Shown here one piece after another: positions 1 to 11,298 of a stretch of 64,000 nt of DNA. Each line of letters starts with the position of its first letter. Within the stretch, counting starts at the first letter, position 1. A program made the translations under genes and the position numbers. The notes beneath the pieces were generated by a model. The model searched no databases. It saw only the letters and a list, made by a program, of their open reading frames with translations, and was not told the DNA's origin. This DNA comes from Trichoderma breve (taxonomy: Eukaryota > Ascomycota > Sordariomycetes > Hypocreales > Hypocreaceae): the NCBI RefSeq assembly GCF_028502605.1, contig NC_079234.1:4464001-4528000 (forward strand). The letters run 5' to 3'.

Positions 1-2013
1 GCCACCAACCCCCCGGGAGGTTTGTTTGGAGGCCAGGGCAACAACGCTGCGCAGAAGCCAGCTACTGGCGGGCTCTATTCAGGAAATGCCATTCCTCCAT
101 CTTCTGCTACTCCTACCACTTCGGGAGGAAACCTGTTTGGTGGAGGATCCTCGACAACTCCGGCGACAGGTGGTCTTTTTGGCGGCGCGGCCACTGGAGC
201 ATCTACCACATCGGGTGGCTTGTTTGGCAGCGCGACAACTAGCACAGCACCATCCACTGGTGGTCTGTTTGGCAACAATGCATCTACCACTCCGTCCACG
301 AGTGGTGGCTTATTCGGAAACAATGCCGGCAAGACTGCCAATGCACAGACAACTCCAACGCCTGCTCCAACTGCCGGGAATCTGTTTGGAACCGCCAACC
401 CCTCTTCACTCTTTGGGGCCAAAACACCAGCCTCTGGCTCCCAAGCTCCTACTCCGGCTACTGCCAGCACTGCCGCTACTGCAACTCCCGCCAAGCCCCT
501 GTTCTCTATGCCATCGACGACGCCGGCCGGTGTACCGCCAGCCAAACCTGCAAGCACAGGCTTGTTTGGAAACACTGGGACTGCTGCCCCATCGAGTGGT
601 TTGTTTGGCAACGCTGGGGCAAAGCCTACTGCTACTTCAACCTCAGCCTTGACTGAGAAGCCCGCGGCTGCTGCCACATCAGGATCAGGGCTGTTCAGCG
701 GTGGAACTCAGTCATCTACAAGTGGCCTGTTCGGCGCCAAACCTGCCGCCACCACGGCTGCCGCACCGAAAACCACAGGCCTCTTTGGCAATACCGCAAC
801 TACCACTGCTGCGCCGGCATCATCCACAACTGCTGCGGCGCCGACCACTGCTGGAACAACTAGCTCTCTGTTTGGAGCTAAGCCGGCTGCTACCACGACC
901 CCAGCGGCAACATCTGCGGGAGGTCTCTTCGGAACAGCCCCTGCTGCGGCCACTACCTCTGCAGCTTCTGGATCTACCGCAGCTCCCGCCGCCGCTTCTG
1001 GTCTATTTGGATTAAAGCCAACTGCCGCCACTACTGCGACTTCATCCTCAGCAGCCCCAACAACAGCCAAACCTGCTGCTTCACTGTTTGGTACCACAGC
1101 TGCTGCTGCTACTCCTCAGCCTGCCACAGCTGCAGCCACCACCGCAGCCACAACAACTGCAGCACCAGCGACCACGACGGCCACTAGCGGTGGCTTATTC
1201 GGAGCCAAACTTGGTGGCGATAAAGATGCTGCCAAGCCAGCTGCCACAACCGGTACCACCAACGCTTTGGGAGCTTCCACTACCGGCCCCCCTTCTCAGA
1301 TGGCCCGGCTAAAGAACAAGACGATGGAGGATATTGTCACGCGGTGGGCTTCAGATCTGTCCAAATACCAGAAGCAATTCAAGGAACAGGCTACCATTGT
1401 GTCCAACTGGGACAGAAACTTGGTAGACAATGGCGAAAAGATCCAGAAGCTATATCTGGACACTTTCGAAGCAGAGCGGGCCAGCCATGAGATTGAGCGC
1501 CAACTTGCCGCTGTGGAGAGCCAGCAGGAGGAGCTGGAGGCTTGGCTGAACCGTTACGAGTCAGAAGTCCAAGATATGTTTGCCAAGCAGATGGGCCCTG
1601 GCGAGCAACTTGGAGGACCTGACCAAGAACGTGAACGCACTTATAAGCTGGCGGAGAAGCTCACCCAGCAACTCGACGAGAAGTCGCGAGACTTGTCCAA
1701 GATGGTCAAGGAGATCAATGACATTTCCGGAACTTTGAGCAAAGGAGCCAAGGCAGAGGACCCCGTAAGTTTTGACGTAAATCTTCAATCTACAAAACAA
1801 GTATTTGCTAACGGTACGATGCAGCTGAGCCAAATTGTTCGGGTGTTGAACAGCCATCTTACACAGCTGCAATGGATCGATGCCAACTCCTCAGCTCTGC
1901 AAGCCAAGGTCACAGCGGCGCAGAAATCCAGCAGCAACATGGGTAGCCACTACGGAAGCGGAGAGAGCGATGTGGCAGAGAGTTTCTATAGATCTTACAT
2001 GGGACGGAGGTGA
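1..2013 (+). CDS. NSP1: Nucleoporin NSP1 (5' end cut by window), FG-repeat and coiled-coil protein of the nuclear pore
   Basis: The reading frame is already open at base 1, so the start lies outside the window. Residues 1 to about 420 are a low-complexity Thr/Ala/Pro-rich stretch with roughly 17 LFG or GLFG motifs, the disordered FG domain that binds transport receptors. From about residue 430 a helical coiled coil (LKNKTMEDIV, SNWDRNLVDNGEKIQ, EAWLNRYESEV) matches the Nsp1/Nup62 C-terminal domain, which anchors the protein in the central channel and cytoplasmic complexes. A 60-bp intron at 1765-1824 (GTAAGT donor, GCTAAC branch, CAG acceptor) is inferred; removing it joins DP to LSQIVRVLN without changing phase. 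Exons are <1-1764 and 1825-2013, giving at least 650 residues. The FG motifs are mostly LFG rather than FxFG. Confidence 0.93.
   Translation, partial: ATNPPGGLFGGQGNNAAQKPATGGLYSGNAIPPSSATPTTSGGNLFGGGSSTTPATGGLFGGAATGASTTSGGLFGSATTSTAPSTGGLFGNNASTTPSTSGGLFGNNAGKTANAQTTPTPAPTAGNLFGTANPSSLFGAKTPASGSQAPTPATASTAATATPAKPLFSMPSTTPAGVPPAKPASTGLFGNTGTAAPSSGLFGNAGAKPTATSTSALTEKPAAAATSGSGLFSGGTQSSTSGLFGAKPAATTAAAPKTTGLFGNTATTTAAPASSTTAAAPTTAGTTSSLFGAKPAATTTPAATSAGGLFGTAPAAATTSAASGSTAAPAAASGLFGLKPTAATTATSSSAAPTTAKPAASLFGTTAAAATPQPATAAATTAATTTAAPATTTATSGGLFGAKLGGDKDAAKPAATTGTTNALGASTTGPPSQMARLKNKTMEDIVTRWASDLSKYQKQFKEQATIVSNWDRNLVDNGEKIQKLYLDTFEAERASHEIERQLAAVESQQEELEAWLNRYESEVQDMFAKQMGPGEQLGGPDQERERTYKLAEKLTQQLDEKSRDLSKMVKEINDISGTLSKGAKAEDPVSFDVNLQSTKQVFANGTMQLSQIVRVLNSHLTQLQWIDANSSALQAKVTAAQKSSSNMGSHYGSGESDVAESFYRSYMGRR
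1765..1824 (+). other. Intron of NSP1 with no stop codon and length divisible by three
   Basis: The donor is GTAAGT, the branch-like element is GCTAAC, and the acceptor is GCAG. The 60 bases contain no in-frame stop, so a retained transcript would code for 20 extra residues in the coiled-coil domain. Confidence 0.8.
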
Positions 2014-2500
2014 AGCATTTCATTGGACATGGGTGATTGAAATTGGAGTTCCGGGATGGTATCAGGAAAGAATGAATCTAATAAAGGCTTTTTTTCACAT
2101 GCACAATCAATAAGGGACCTGGTGGAACACAGCACCGGGGTAGCTCCTTTTTTTCCTTTCTTTATATTATTTGTTTTTGTTTTTTCTTCGTAAGATGGAG
2201 AAGAGTTCATGTAGCTGTACAGTACCTAGGTAGGCGGCAACAGAGAAAATACGCAGCATATGAAACCAATGTATAGCGCAATTCGATCTCCAGAGGAGTT
2301 GCTTGTTCCCAAACTTCCAGTCTGAACTGCTCAGTCAATGGCCCGCATAGGCCAACATGAATCGGTTTTGTCTTCTAAGTTCATCTCATTTGTTGTCTTT
2401 CCCTCTTTTTAGTTCTGCTCGCCACCCTGTTCCTTGGTGATCTCATCGCTAAGAGAGAGCCCGGTTCATTAGTATTGGGGGTGGGTCAATTGGGGAGGGA
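2014..2500. other. Intergenic, convergent 3' ends of NSP1 and INH1
   Basis: This T-rich stretch between two converging genes presumably holds both 3' untranslated regions. I see no coding or RNA gene in it. Confidence 0.6.
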
Positions 2501-2862
2501 TTACGAGGAGGGCTGTTGCGCGTACATGTGCTTGGCAAGGCGGTCGAGGTGCTCTTGCTGCTCGGTGAGCTTCTTCCTGAGCTCGAGGAGCTTTTCCTTC
2601 TCGCGCTGGCGGATGGCGTACTCCTCTGAGGCTCTTTCGCGGCGCTGGAAAGCGTCGCTATCACAGTGCGCAGCTGGGCGTTAGATGGCGATCTCTTTCT
2701 TGTCTGATTTGGCTGCATTGAATTGGGGATTGTCACTTACCCAGGGCCGCCCATCTTGGGGGGAGCACCAGTGTCTCCTTCGCTCATGGCGCGGGCAGTG
2801 GTGGTGAAAGCGGCGCGCATGGGACGGAAGGCAGCCGTCTTGGTGAGGGTTGTGCGGAGCAT
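2501..2862 (-). CDS. INH1: Mitochondrial F1F0-ATPase inhibitor protein (IF1/INH1 family)
   Basis: This small basic mitochondrial protein blocks ATP hydrolysis by F1 when the membrane potential falls. Exon 1 (2741-2862) starts with MLRTTLTKTAAFRPMRAAF, an Arg-rich presequence without acidic residues. It is followed by a Gly-rich segment (GAPPKMGGPGDAFQRRERA), typical of the IF1 inhibitory region. Exon 2 (2501-2657) gives a charged helix (EEYAIRQREKEKLLELRKK, then EQQEHLDRLAKHM) expected to form the dimerising coiled coil. The 83-bp intron 2658-2740 has GTAAGT, a TCTAAC branch and a TAG acceptor. The product is 92 residues, normal for fungal IF1 precursors. Overlapping longer frames on this strand are artefacts of reading through the intron. 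Confidence 0.9.
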
Positions 2863-5763
2863 CTTTTGAGGGTGTTTGTTGAGCTTTCTGGGGCGGAAAG
2901 GGATTCGAGGTGTGTAGGTTGGAGGGTGGGAAATTGAGCGTGGGGGAGGGAAGTGAGGTTATAATTTGCTTGTCGCAATTGGAGCTTTTTGGCCTGAGGA
3001 GCTGAACCGCAGCAGAGAGCAGCTTGTGCTGCCGACTCGGGAGTGGCCTGAGGGGCTGAGCGTCATAGGCCGGCAATCCAGTGGTTCGATGGCCGTCAAT
3101 CGGGAATAGTGCCGTTGCTGCTTTTTTCTGGGGGCTGTGGAGAGATGGCAGATTGTTGGCGAGGCTTCCAGATGGGAATCGAAATCACAATGATGGACGC
3201 AAGGCTGCAAGTATGCTTTGTTCCAAATAAAAATCCCCAAAATAAAATTTGATATCATTACCTAGTATCTTGTCACATTTGCAGGTAATGTGTATTGAAT
3301 TGGTCAAGCTAAGTAACTGCCTACTTATGACATCGAAATCTCAGCAAGCAAGCAGCAAAGCACCAGACAGGAGCTTCTATTGGCATTGGCAAGCATTCAA
3401 CTTGCTTCATCCCACAAAACAATCGTCACTCGTCATGCGGAGACGATTCAATCCTAGAATCGTACATCACGATACGATCGGATAATGTGGTGGACTGATC
3501 AGATGCGTTGAGTTAGACTCAAGCGCAAGCAGCTGATGTGGATGCCGGGATATTTCGGTACGGATGGTTACGTACATACATTCTCCATCTACTACTAGGT
3601 AGACAGGTACAGAATCGAATAGAACCAGGCCCCAAAGTTAGAAATTTCTTCAATGGTTAACGGTGTCAAAGCATTTTACTTCACACGCTGAGCTGATAGC
3701 TTGTATTTCTTCTGTTGATGTAGGAAGAGTGTGGCTATCTAGCATGCTCTCTTGCTCTATATTACAGTATTATGTACAACCTTAAGTTAATCATGGTATG
3801 CAGATGTTGGAAGACGGGTAGCCATACCAGCAGAGGCTGAAAACCCAAGTAGAGAAAAAGTGCCGGTTTTTCAATTTCCTCTAACGACTAATCATGGATT
3901 TTCTTGGTTGCTGGGCTATTGCTATTTCACGTCTCCCTTTACTTATTCATTTGCTGGTAAACTTTGTTTCCCGGGTAAGTACTAGGTAATGTACGAGTGT
4001 CGGCTCGTAACGGTCCAGATCAGGATCGCACTCCTGCTTACTAAGGATCACGGTTCAACTGCAGGAGGTGCGAGTGGAAATTAACACCCAAGGGAGTATG
4101 ATGTAATGGTAATTTCACCCATCGCATCAACTTGGTTGGATGATCAAAAAGTACTACGCTCTCATTACCACTAGATGCTACCTAGCAGGTACGAGTGTTG
4201 CTCTTGATATTATCAATATACCTTATTTGGTTCACAGAGAGATTAGATTCTCTCCAACGCATCTCAGAGTGGGGATGTGCAAGGAGCTGGATTGCCGTCT
4301 AGGACAAAGGGAAATGAATACCCAGTACCTTAGTTCACTGCTGGACATGGCCGTAATCTCTTGCCGACCATTTGACCAGAGCCGCGTGACTGCATTGTCG
4401 GAGCCTCATCTTATCAATGATTGGGAGGGTGATGCGAATTGGCTGCATTGCCATCAGGCAGCCACCACGGCGAACAAGAACGTTGAATCGCGATATGCCC
4501 TTTGAGAAAAACTTGAACAAAAAGGCAACCAAGGCACAGGATGATGACGACCCATCACTCGATTTAGGACTAACTCAATAATACGTCAACGCCACCCACT
4601 TGGCGCATTAGGTCTCAGTTGGTGCTATTTCTCGTCCTGTAGAAGCAGCATTTGCAGGCTGGGTGCTTGTGCTTCTCTTTTGGTTGGGTGCCCCCATCCT
4701 CCCTGTATGTACCGGCAACCTGTACCTTGCCGTGGTACCTGTTCTCAGCACTGTGACGTGATGGAGAGACAGGGTAAGTGTGAGGGAGGGTACCTAGATG
4801 TACGAGATTAGCAGGCCTTTCAACTGTTCAAACAGGCGCCTACCAAGTACCCACATGTTCCTGTACTTTGCCCACCCAAGCCCTGAAAAGGGTGAGGCTT
4901 CTACGGCACGTGAGGCCCGTGGGCAAAAGCGTTCGACAACCGCTATTCGCTATTAGGACGCTTGAATCAATGCGTTGGCTAACTGGGACCCGACCTCAGC
5001 AACAGCTTAAATCTTGCAAGTTCCATTCCCTTTTCTTCTCTCTCAACGAAGCATCAACCCCCCTTTTCTCCCAGAACCGCGTCTCATCGCACGTACGTAT
5101 CTCTCCCGCCCTATGCATCCTGCCGAACTTTTCCATCACTCTCCTTTGCCCACGACAGCAGCCCATCCTCTCCCGCCCTGATAGCATTCCCGCCTCGCTA
5201 TGTGAGCGCCTTATGGCATGGCGCGCGCCCCTCCTCGCTGTCGTCATGGCCTGGCAACCCCCCGGGCACGCAAGAGACAGCGCTTCCAGAGCCCTCAATC
5301 GCGTTGGGACCGAGCAGCTGCTTGCGACTCTATCAGCGCTATTGGGCCCTGGAATCGCCTTTGTTTCCGTCGCTCGGAGGCCTGCGTGTCTGTCGCGGTA
5401 GCTGGCGCATTCGCTGTTAAACCCCTTTGGTGGGGTTTAAGGAGCGGGGGAGCAAGCCTCACTTGGGCCTTGTCGTAAAGTCAGCCCTGCGGCACTTGTT
5501 CCTGCCACGGTGCTTTCGCGCAGGATTTACTTGTTCATCTCGATGAGGCTGTGGCTGCTGCCTTGCTCCCCTTGCACTGATTTTTTTTCTTCTTCGTTTT
5601 AAATTCTTCCCATCCCCCTTTGTCAAACCCTAAACACTCGCCTTTTTGCCTGATCCAACTCTCTTACTTTCTGCGTTACGCCATCTCGGACGCGTGCAAC
5701 CTGCTGACTGATTGAGACCAGCTGCCATAAAACTCCAAAAAATCTCAAAAACCAACCGTCAAA
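2863..5763. other. 2.9-kb intergenic region and long leader of the 14-3-3 gene
   Basis: I see no convincing gene. The distal part (about 3,250-4,800) is AT-rich and contains scattered TAGGTA/TACCTA motifs. From about 4,870 the sequence turns CT-rich (for example 5,030-5,060 and 5,570-5,650), as expected for the promoter and long 5' untranslated region of a highly expressed fungal gene. Open frames here have non-protein-like composition. Confidence 0.55.
5417..5440. promoter_or_regulatory. Perfect inverted repeat upstream of the 14-3-3 gene
   Basis: The arms TTAAACCCC and GGGGTTTAA (9 bp each) are separated by 6 bases. The repeat lies about 325 bp before the 14-3-3 ATG, in the presumed promoter or 5' leader. 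It could be a dimeric transcription-factor site or, if transcribed, an RNA hairpin. The function is not known from the sequence. Confidence 0.4.
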
Positions 5764-6833
<1,070 letters not shown>

Positions 6834-7234
6834 ACTCAGGTAGGGGAGCGCAGGATGAATCTCTAGGCTTTGGTCGCTTTGGTATCGGATGGGCTGGTGT
6901 CTACGGAGTGGATGGAAGACTTCGTTTTTGATCAAGAGCTTCGGCATCGTTTAGGTAAACACGCAACTTTCGGGGAGAGAACCGATTTGGTTCCCCCTCA
7001 ACGGACTGGCAGGGAGGATTGAAGAAGAGCATATTGGAGGTTCTGCTTTTAGACTCTTGATGCGTAGCCGTCTGGACAAATAAAAACTACTAAAATTGCT
7101 TTTTAATATTATTTTACTTTTTACCAAGTAACCTTTCCATATGCTTGTTGATTGCTCGACTCCTAAAAACGCCTTGCTAATCATAGTCACGCTTCGTCTC
7201 TGTCATGAATTTTTGTGGCAAATTCTAAACGAGG
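6834..7234. other. Intergenic, convergent 3' ends of the 14-3-3 gene and DPH4
   Basis: This is presumed 3' untranslated sequence. An AT-rich stretch at 7,080-7,130 (TTTTTAATATTATTTTAC) could serve poly(A) signalling. No gene was seen. Confidence 0.5.
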
Positions 7235-7795
7235 TCAACTTGGTTCCTTTTTATTTGATGTCGACAAATGACTGTCATCTGCTTCATCTACAACGGCAAA
7301 GTGAACCTTGAGCCAAAGGCTGCAGTCGTGACAGCCAACCATGAGCACCCCCTCGTGCTCAACCTCTTCTAAATCTGACTCCTGAAAGGAGTACCCGCGA
7401 TCATTGCCACAGCGACAGGATCTATACCAGCGCTCTTCCCCTTCGTCGAACTGCAAATCGTCTAAGTCGACGTTTTCAATGCCTGTCTGAAAACGAGCTT
7501 CTGAACCGTCCCCGTTGGCTCTTGTGAGACGCAGGTTGGCGTCGTAGGTGCTGCGCTGGCGAGGCGATGAGAGAATTGTGAAGGCTTGTGTGATTTGGTC
7601 TATAGTGTAGAGCTGAGATGGGGATGAAGCTGATAGTGAGACCGATGGAGTAGCAGCAGCAGCCTTGTCGGGATGGTGACGGAGGAGGGCCCTGCGATAG
7701 GCCTGCTTTATGAGTGTGGAGGGGTCATGCTGGGAGTTGAGGAGGGTGGGGGTGAGGCCGAGAATCTCGTAGTGAGATGGCGAAGAGAGCGCCAT
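7235..7795 (-). CDS. DPH4: Diphthamide biosynthesis protein 4, J-domain with CSL/DPH-type zinc finger
   Basis: DPH4 (Jjj3) helps the Dph1-Dph2 radical-SAM step that begins diphthamide formation on elongation factor 2. It supplies a J domain and a metal-binding domain. The intronless frame gives 186 residues. The J domain spans about residues 7-90, with YEILGL, the diagnostic HPD at 41-43, and the helix ending STYDANLRL. The C-terminal domain has Cys pairs CRCG and CHDC in a setting (YRSCRCGNDRGYSF, then VGCHDCSLWLKV) typical of DPH-type zinc fingers. The first ATG is used. A palindromic ATCACGTGAT lies about 116 bp upstream of it. Confidence 0.92.
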   Translation of the reverse strand: MALSSPSHYEILGLTPTLLNSQHDPSTLIKQAYRRALLRHHPDKAAAATPSVSLSASSPSQLYTIDQITQAFTILSSPRQRSTYDANLRLTRANGDGSEARFQTGIENVDLDDLQFDEGEERWYRSCRCGNDRGYSFQESDLEEVEHEGVLMVGCHDCSLWLKVHFAVVDEADDSHLSTSNKKEPS

Positions 7796-7910
7796 GAGTT
7801 GTAAAAAAATTAAACAGGGTGAAATGCTTAAAAAGACTTATGCGTTTCTACACATGGCTTTGGATGCTGTGTTTGAAGATACTGGAGGCGGCAAATTTAG
7901 ACATGTCAAA

Positions 7911-7920
7911 ATCACGTGAT
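7911..7920. promoter_or_regulatory. Palindromic CACGTG box upstream of DPH4
   Basis: The sequence ATCACGTGAT is a 10-bp palindrome with the E-box core recognised by Cbf1-like bHLH factors. It lies about 116 bp upstream of the DPH4 start and beyond the 3' end of the mL59 gene. Its regulatory role is inferred from motif and position only. Confidence 0.45.
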
Positions 7921-8103
7921 GCTAATGAACCTTTGCGACCAGAGGCAGGATATGATGGAAAGCTGAATCAAGCACGATGAAAAAGAAAGCAGAGAGAGTC
8001 TGAAGTGAATCTGTATATTCGTTTCTCATTGTTGTACATAGAAATACACGGCGCATGTACATACTCGCCGGGATAAAGTGGTTTTTCTCCTGCATCATTT
8101 CGT

Positions 8104-8724
8104 TTATTTCGGGAACTTGGTCCAGTTTCTCTTCCCGATCTGTTGTGCGTTTTCCAGTCAGCTATGCTTCGTGATTTGTGAAAAAATAGTGAGAAAAATA
8201 GAGAGATTCTTACACTTTTCCAGGCCCGGATGAGTCTTGGCATCTCGAGCATGGCTTTCCTCCTCTGTTCCATCCTGAATGACAGTGTTAGTCTTGAGTG
8301 ATCCAATAGCACGAAGAAGATGGACAAGAAAGTGATTGACATACTTTGCAATCATGTGTCGTTCGTGGATGTGACCCTTGACCTTCTGTCCCACACCCGT
8401 ACCCTTGACTCTCAGACCATGCTCAACACGATGAGCCAGCTGGTATTCTGTTCCCTTGGTCGTCTCGGGCAGCAGCTCTTCAACGCCGTGGTCCCGCGCA
8501 AGCTTGACCAGCTGCGCCTGCCTTCGCTGTGAGTAGACGGGATCCTGCCACCGCCCAGTCACGGGGTGTTTGTAGAATCGAAAGGGATTTGGTCGTTGCT
8601 CCTGGAACGGCGTCGGAGGAGTGCCGGGTGCGACGAGCGCCGCGGGAGGCCAGCGTGCGAAGAAGCGCTGCAGCGGCTCTGGGAGGCTCTTTGCGAGCTG
8701 GACGAAGCTGGAGGGGGAGGCCAT
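8104..8724 (-). CDS. mrpl25: Mitochondrial large-subunit ribosomal protein mL59 (YmL25/MRPL25)
   Basis: This is a fungal-specific protein of the mitochondrial 54S subunit. Three exons are inferred: 8345-8724, 8214-8274 and 8104-8139 (introns of 70 and 74 bp). They give 158 residues. Diagnostic stretches are FFARWPP near residue 22, NPFRFYKHPVTGRWQDPVYSQRRQ, then the basic C-terminus EQRRKAMLEMPRLIRAW, finishing IGKRNWTKFPK. The last two exons are only 61 and 36 nt. Without splicing, the frame runs into low-complexity intron sequence that does not belong to the family. It is transcribed divergently from PRP28 across about 360 bp. Confidence 0.85.
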
Positions 8725-9084
8725 GGGCGCTATGAAGTGCCAGACACTGGCATTGGCCTGGTTCCGGAGGGACGAGGGCGGAATGGCAGGGCTGTTCTGC
8801 CGGGTATGACCTGATCGCGGGGAGGCTCTTTTTTAGAGGTTCCTAATTTGAATTCGAGATTCCCAAGGCTGAACACCCACTAACCAGGGTCCACTAATAT
8901 AAATTGCTTTAATTGGACACAAATCTTAGAGTGGGCCTGAAGCTCTCCATAATTCATAGCCTTGTCTGCTTCCTGGTTGCCCAAGTTCAACTTTCGATTT
9001 ATTTCACGTCAGAAACTAATGCATGCGGACCCTTGATTTCCCTTTTCCTTGTCTACTGAATACAACATATACCACAAACCCGAA
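8725..9084. promoter_or_regulatory. Divergent promoter region between mL59 and PRP28
   Basis: This 360-bp stretch separates two divergently transcribed housekeeping genes and presumably contains both promoters. An AATATAAATTG run near 8,896-8,906 is TATA-like. No other clear site was seen. Confidence 0.4.
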
Positions 9085-11298
9085 ATGCCCCTCGACATAG
9101 AAGAGATCCTTCGGAAAAAGAAGGCAGCTGATGCTGCTGCCGCTAAACCCAGATTTATCCCCAAGGCAGAACGCGAACGGCTAGCAGCTGAGAAGGCGAA
9201 GCAGGAGGAAGAAGAGAAGAAGCGCAAGGCGGCGGATGATTCACAAAGGCGACGGGAGGAAGAGAGAAGATGGGAAACCCGCGCAAATGGTCTACCAGCC
9301 TCTAATGGCCCCCCCAACGGCGCCCCCAACGGCATCGCGCCACCCACAGGTCCAAGGGCGATGAACCAACCGGCTGGGGGGAGCGGTAGTGGTAGAGGCC
9401 GAGATGGTCGAGATGGTCGAGACGGACGAGACGGACGAGACGGAAGAGATGGAAAGAAAAACTCAAAGACTGAAGGCGTTAAGCGATCGGCGGCGGAGAT
9501 TGAGGACTCACTGCTGCGCTCGCGGTACCTTGGCCCAGAAGTCAACCAGCAGTCAAGCTTTTCGGCCAAGAAGAAGCGAATGCGAACGACAGAAAAGAAG
9601 TTTAACTTTGAGTGGGATGCAGATGAGGACACATCGAGAGACAACGACCCGCTATACATGAGCCAGAGCGTCAACAGAGGCGGCTCCCTGGCTGGCGTTG
9701 GTGGCGAGTTCGACAAAGAAGCCGAGCAGCGGGCGCGCAAGCGAGCAAAGATGATTGAGCAGCGCGACCTAGAACATGGCAAGGAGAGAGCAATAGGAAT
9801 TATGGAAGACTTTTACAGGGCGCGCGAGAGGGCAAAGGAGAGGGCAGAGAGGACGGGCCTGGGACGGCACTGGTCGGACAAGGACCTCAACGAGATGCGC
9901 GAGCGAGATTGGCGCATCTTCAAAGAAGACTTTGGCATTTCGACCAAGGGAGGCGCAATTCCCAATCCAATGCGCAACTGGGAGGAATCCGGGCTGCCGC
10001 GACGGCTGCTTGACATTGTGGACAACGTTGGCTACAAGGAACCCTCTGCTATTCAGCGAGCAGCCATCCCGATTGCATTGCAGGCCCGTGATCTTATTGG
10101 TGTTGCCGTCACGGGTTCCGGTAAAACTGCTGCTTTCTTACTGCCCCTTTTGGTGTACATCTCCGACCTGCCGCCCCTCACAGAGGCCAACAAGAACGAT
10201 GGTCCGTACGCGCTCATCATCGCGCCAACTCGTGAACTGGTGCAGCAGATTGAGACGGAGGCGAGGAAGTTCGCTGAGCCGCTGGGCTTCAGGTGTGTCA
10301 GCATCGTTGGTGGACATTCACTAGAAGAACAGGCCTTTGCTCTGCGCAACGGTGCCGAGATTATCGTCGCTACGCCTGGTCGTCTTGTCGACTGCATAGA
10401 GCGAAGACTTCTTGTCTTGGTGCAGTGCTGCTACATCATCATGGACGAGGCTGATCGAATGATTGACCTTGGTTTCGAGGATTCGGTCAACAAGATCCTC
10501 GATGCTCTACCGGTGTCCAACGAGAAGCCGGATACAGACGACGCTGAAAACGCCCAGCTCATGAAGCGTTACGTAGGAGGCAAAGACCGATATCGTCAAA
10601 CCATGATGTACACGGCCACCATGCCTCCGCTGGTTGAAAAGATTGCCAAAAAATACCTCCGCCGTCCTGCCATCGTCACCATCGGTAATGCAGGCGAGGC
10701 CGTCGACACCGTCGAACAGCGCGTCGAGTTCGTTTCCGGCGAGGACCGGCGCAAGAAGCGGCTGCAGGAGATCCTCTCCTCGAACGCTTTTGCGCCCCCG
10801 ATCATCGTCTTCGTCAACATCAAGCGCAACTGCGATGCTGTCGCCCGCGACATCAAGTCCATGGGATGGTCCGTCGTCACGCTGCACGGATCGAAGACGC
10901 AGGAGCAGCGAGAAGCCGCTCTTGCATCCGTCCGCTCGGGCCAGACGCAGGTCCTTGTCGCCACCGATCTTGCCGGTCGTGGTATCGATGTGCCGGACGT
11001 CTCGCTCGTCATCAACTTCAACATGGCTACCAATATCGAGAGCTACACGCATCGTATCGGTCGTACTGGTCGTGCTGGAAAGAGTGGTGTGGCCATTACT
11101 TTCCTGGGCAACGAGGATGCAGATGTCCTGTATGACCTTAAACAGATCTTGAGCAAGAGCTCCATCTCAAAGGTACCCGACGAGCTCAAGAGACACGAGG
11201 CGGCGCAGTCGAGGCCGGTTCGCGGCGGAGCCAGCAAGAAGGATGAGGCTGCTGCTTCTGAAGGAGGCAAAGGGGGAGGCGGTAAAGGAAATTGGTAA
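9085..11298 (+). CDS. PRP28: Pre-mRNA-splicing DEAD-box ATP-dependent RNA helicase PRP28
   Basis: Prp28 displaces U1 snRNP from the 5' splice site so that U6 can pair there. The ATG at 9085 begins MPLDIEEILRKKKAAD, the conserved Prp28 N-terminus; a longer frame upstream would need a non-ATG start. The intronless gene gives 737 residues. The N-terminal 300 residues are charged and Lys/Arg/Glu-rich, with six GRD repeats. The helicase core follows: Q motif GYKEPSAIQ, Walker A TGSGKT (about residue 345), PTREL, DEAD in MDEADRM (about 455), TAT in place of SAT, and HRIGRTGRAGK. The C-terminus is Gly/Lys-rich. The long N-terminal extension and MPLDIEEIL separate it from other DEAD-box families. Confidence 0.93.
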   Translation: MPLDIEEILRKKKAADAAAAKPRFIPKAERERLAAEKAKQEEEEKKRKAADDSQRRREEERRWETRANGLPASNGPPNGAPNGIAPPTGPRAMNQPAGGSGSGRGRDGRDGRDGRDGRDGRDGKKNSKTEGVKRSAAEIEDSLLRSRYLGPEVNQQSSFSAKKKRMRTTEKKFNFEWDADEDTSRDNDPLYMSQSVNRGGSLAGVGGEFDKEAEQRARKRAKMIEQRDLEHGKERAIGIMEDFYRARERAKERAERTGLGRHWSDKDLNEMRERDWRIFKEDFGISTKGGAIPNPMRNWEESGLPRRLLDIVDNVGYKEPSAIQRAAIPIALQARDLIGVAVTGSGKTAAFLLPLLVYISDLPPLTEANKNDGPYALIIAPTRELVQQIETEARKFAEPLGFRCVSIVGGHSLEEQAFALRNGAEIIVATPGRLVDCIERRLLVLVQCCYIIMDEADRMIDLGFEDSVNKILDALPVSNEKPDTDDAENAQLMKRYVGGKDRYRQTMMYTATMPPLVEKIAKKYLRRPAIVTIGNAGEAVDTVEQRVEFVSGEDRRKKRLQEILSSNAFAPPIIVFVNIKRNCDAVARDIKSMGWSVVTLHGSKTQEQREAALASVRSGQTQVLVATDLAGRGIDVPDVSLVINFNMATNIESYTHRIGRTGRAGKSGVAITFLGNEDADVLYDLKQILSKSSISKVPDELKRHEAAQSRPVRGGASKKDEAAASEGGKGGGGKGNW
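9397..9450 (+). repeat. Six tandem 9-bp repeats coding Gly-Arg-Asp within PRP28
   Basis: Six consecutive units of the form GGN-CGA/AGA-GAT/GAC encode (GRD)6, starting 104 codons after the PRP28 ATG. The units differ mainly at wobble positions. The tract is in a disordered, charged region ahead of the helicase core. Confidence 0.9.

Noticed and set aside
26..1312. Several 70-200-codon frames overlapping the NSP1 FG region
   Set aside because: They are frame-shifted readings of the repetitive ACC/GCT-rich FG codons.
3070..3110. GGTTCGATGG resembling a tRNA B box
   Set aside because: The following bases break the B-box consensus and no cloverleaf can be drawn.
4868..5401. 177-codon frame upstream of the 14-3-3 gene
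   Set aside because: It lies in a CT-rich leader or promoter, with no ATG in good context and a non-protein-like composition.
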